7,154 nucleotides of DNA from Eubacteriales bacterium (GTDB lineage: Bacteria; Bacillota; Clostridia; Peptostreptococcales; Anaerovoracaceae), in contig JAQUJQ010000076.1 in NCBI GenBank assembly GCA_028680875.1, forward strand, positions 1 through 7,154, read 5' to 3'. Positions 5,632 to 7,154 of this stretch are shown piece by piece (position 1 is the stretch's first letter; every line of letters begins with the position of its first letter). The position numbers and the translations under genes were made by a program. Under the pieces are notes generated by a model. That model saw only the letters and a program-made list of their open reading frames with translations. It was not told the origin of the DNA and searched no databases.

Positions 5632-6549
5632 ATGGAATTTATTTTTTCAATTATACCTATTTTAATATTGGTAGCGATTGTCATTTTTTTAATCGCAAGG
5701 AATATTCGAATTGTTCCTCAAGCTAATGCTTATGTAATTGAACGATTAGGTGCTTACAACGGTACCTGGCAGGTTGGCTTGCACTTTAAAATACCACTGA
5801 TTGATAGGATCGCCAAAAAGGTGTCTCTTAAAGAACATGTCATTGATTTTCCTCCTCAACCGGTAATTACCAAAGACAATGTAACTATGGAGATTGACAC
5901 TGTAATTTATTTTCAGATCACAGATCCAAAGCTCTTCGCTTACGGTGTTGCAAATCCAATGGAGGCCATTGAAAATCTGACGGCTACCACCCTGAGAAAT
6001 ATAATAGGTGATTTGGAATTGGATCAAACGTTAACAAGCAGGGAATTGATCAATACAAAAATGAGAGTTGTATTAGATGAAGCTACAGATGCCTGGGGCA
6101 TCAAGATTAATCGGGTTGAGGTCAAAAATATTACACCTCCTAAGGATATCCAGACAGCTATGGAAAAACAGATGCGGGCTGAACGAGAAAGAAGAGAATC
6201 CATCATTCGTGCAGAAGGAGAAAAGAAATCAGCTATTCTTATTGCTGAGGGGCAGAAGGCATCAAAAATTTTGGAAGCAGAAGGTTCAAAGGAAGCAGCA
6301 ATCCGCAAGGCAGAAGGGGAAGCAATCGCTATTCGGGCAGTTCAACAGGCTACAGCTGACGGAATTCGTATGCTGGTGGATTCAGATCCTACACGAGAAA
6401 TAATCGCTTTGAAAAGCCTTGATTCTTTCGTGGCAGCCGCAGACGGAAAGGCAACTAAGATTATCATACCATCGGAAATTGCCGGTTTGGCGGGCCTTGC
6501 AACTTCATTAAAGGAATTAGTAAAAGAGGATAGCATTATTTCAGATTAA
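5632..6549 (+). CDS. SPFH/stomatin-family membrane protein (paraslipin / QmcA-like)
   Basis: The 305-residue protein has one N-terminal membrane segment (about 4-22) followed by an SPFH (band 7) domain at roughly 25-185. Recognisable family blocks are VPQANAYVIERLGAY (28-42), GLHFKIPLID (49-58), DFPPQPVITKDNVTMEID (72-89), VIYFQITDP (91-99) and LRNIIGDLELDQTLTSRE (121-138). An alpha-helical region with AEG repeats (about 172-240) and a C-terminal hydrophobic patch (about 277-292) follow, as in stomatin-like 2/QmcA proteins. Such proteins form large membrane-anchored oligomers thought to organise microdomains or regulate membrane proteases. The NfeD gene just upstream is the expected partner. 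Start chosen at ATG 5632 because of ribosome-site spacing; a GTG at 5623 is the alternative. A specific biological role cannot be read from the sequence. Confidence 0.93.
   Translation: MEFIFSIIPILILVAIVIFLIARNIRIVPQANAYVIERLGAYNGTWQVGLHFKIPLIDRIAKKVSLKEHVIDFPPQPVITKDNVTMEIDTVIYFQITDPKLFAYGVANPMEAIENLTATTLRNIIGDLELDQTLTSRELINTKMRVVLDEATDAWGIKINRVEVKNITPPKDIQTAMEKQMRAERERRESIIRAEGEKKSAILIAEGQKASKILEAEGSKEAAIRKAEGEAIAIRAVQQATADGIRMLVDSDPTREIIALKSLDSFVAAADGKATKIIIPSEIAGLAGLATSLKELVKEDSIISD
6208..6339 (+). repeat. Four 11-residue AEG repeats within the SPFH protein
   Basis: The codons for residues 193-236 encode four consecutive 11-residue units, each with AEG at the same place (194-196, 205-207, 216-218 and 227-229). 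Units read like RAEGEKKSAIL, IAEGQKASKIL, EAEGSKEAAIR and KAEGEAIAIRA. Hendecad periodicity is expected for a right-handed coiled coil, as known for the helical walls of SPFH oligomers. The repeat is seen at protein level and is not an exact DNA tandem repeat. Confidence 0.85.
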
Positions 6550-6561
6550 GGAACAGACGGA

Positions 6562-7154
6562 ATGAAAGTATTACTAGAAAGCAGCATCAGTTGGAACCGG
6601 ATCGAAAAACTCCCAAAGGACAACTTTTTATACCATGTGGAAAAAGCAACATTAGAGAAAAAAACAAACATACTTTTTATTGAAATCAGTATGAATTTTA
6701 TTATCCCACCCGAGGATGAGCAAAGAATGGAGATGATTATAAAGCACGAGTACCCCAAAATTGGGAAAGTGAATTTACACTTTAACTATAAGGAGAAACT
6801 TCCGGCAGAAGCTATGATTCTTCGCTCGAATATTAAGATCAAACAGAATCAAAAACCTCAAGAAAAGACTCAGCTTATAGGAAAGGCTATTCACGCCGAA
6901 TCCATTGCGCTTTCTGAAATCCAAAGAGAGAGCGGCTCAGTGGTGGTCACAGGCCATATTTTTCAGATTGAGGTAAAATCAATTAAAAATAACAGACAGT
7001 TGATTATTTTGCTGATTACGGATTCCGCTAATTCCGCTTGCATTAAATTTTTTATTACTGAAAGAAAGTGGAAGGATATAGAAACCCAAATACGAGAGGG
7101 TGATTACATAAAGGTCCGAGGAAATGCGGAATATGATAACTTCGAGATGGCTGT
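6562..7154 (+). CDS. polC: DNA polymerase III alpha subunit, PolC type, N-terminal part (partial)
   Basis: The reading frame is open from ATG 6562 to the window end, giving 197 complete codons of a protein that normally exceeds 1,400 residues. PolC is the Gram-positive replicative polymerase with a built-in 3'-5' exonuclease. What is visible is the N-terminal domain (about 1-85), a lysine/glutamine-rich linker (about 86-110) and most of the OB-fold domain. The OB region shows VVVTGHIFQIEVKSIKNNR (126-144), IILLITDSANSACIKFF and GDYIKVRGNAEYDNFEMA, closely matching the PolC pattern with its IKFF and VRGN-x-x-YD motifs. The polymerase, PHP and exonuclease parts lie beyond the window. An AAGGAA ribosome site overlaps the SPFH stop, only 12 bases upstream, so it may be co-transcribed with the NfeD/SPFH pair. 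Confidence 0.92.
   Translation, partial: MKVLLESSISWNRIEKLPKDNFLYHVEKATLEKKTNILFIEISMNFIIPPEDEQRMEMIIKHEYPKIGKVNLHFNYKEKLPAEAMILRSNIKIKQNQKPQEKTQLIGKAIHAESIALSEIQRESGSVVVTGHIFQIEVKSIKNNRQLIILLITDSANSACIKFFITERKWKDIETQIREGDYIKVRGNAEYDNFEMA

Noticed and set aside
6024..6308. A 94-codon minus-strand ORF opposite the SPFH gene
   Set aside because: It is wholly antisense to a well-supported gene and its product has no recognisable domain; the open frame is a by-product of the repeated coding sequence on the other strand.
6077..6403. A 108-codon + strand ORF inside the SPFH gene
   Set aside because: It is out of frame with a gene that has clear domain matches over the same bases. Its Lys/Arg/Gln-rich product looks like a frame-shifted reading of the AEG repeat region, and it has no convincing ribosome site.

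Overview
The window looks like a chromosomal housekeeping segment from a low-GC Gram-positive bacterium, most likely a member of the Clostridia. Three things point there: AT-rich composition by eye, purine-rich Shine-Dalgarno sites with some TTG starts, and the gene order frr - small ORF - uppS - cdsA - dxr - rseP - ispG - ... - polC. PolC itself is a Gram-positive-type replicative polymerase. Species cannot be named from this sequence. Every gene lies on the + strand, and no non-coding gap exceeds about 80 bases.

Layout. Positions 2-58 hold the last 18 codons of frr (ribosome recycling factor). They overlap a 65-codon conserved-looking small ORF (58-255) by one base. A short gap with a perfect 11-bp hairpin (259-287) leads to uppS (310-1020, TTG start). 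Then follow cdsA (1017-1796, 4-base overlap), dxr (1809-2948) and rseP (2939-3943, 10-base overlap). The 76-base rseP-ispG gap is mostly filled by a long composite inverted repeat (3945-4006) made of two facing, individually palindromic 27-base units. ispG (4020-5093) follows. A 61-base AT-rich gap with a candidate promoter and a small palindrome precedes a short NfeD-type membrane protein (5155-5613) and a stomatin/SPFH protein (5632-6549). The 5' end of polC (6562 to window end) closes the window.

How the genes work together. Dxr and IspG are two steps of the MEP isoprenoid pathway. UppS uses its products to build undecaprenyl diphosphate, the lipid carrier for cell-wall synthesis. CdsA makes CDP-diacylglycerol for phospholipids, and RseP is an intramembrane site-2 protease. 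The block therefore joins isoprenoid supply, envelope lipid synthesis and membrane proteolysis to translation (frr) and replication (polC). The NfeD/SPFH pair is a known partnership of membrane-microdomain proteins. It sits where I would have expected polC, or proS then polC, directly after ispG, and it seems to have its own promoter.

I see no wholly new system. The points most worth a second look are the composite repeat, the related-looking hairpin before uppS, the NfeD/SPFH insertion with its palindromic promoter region, and the small ORF between frr and uppS.
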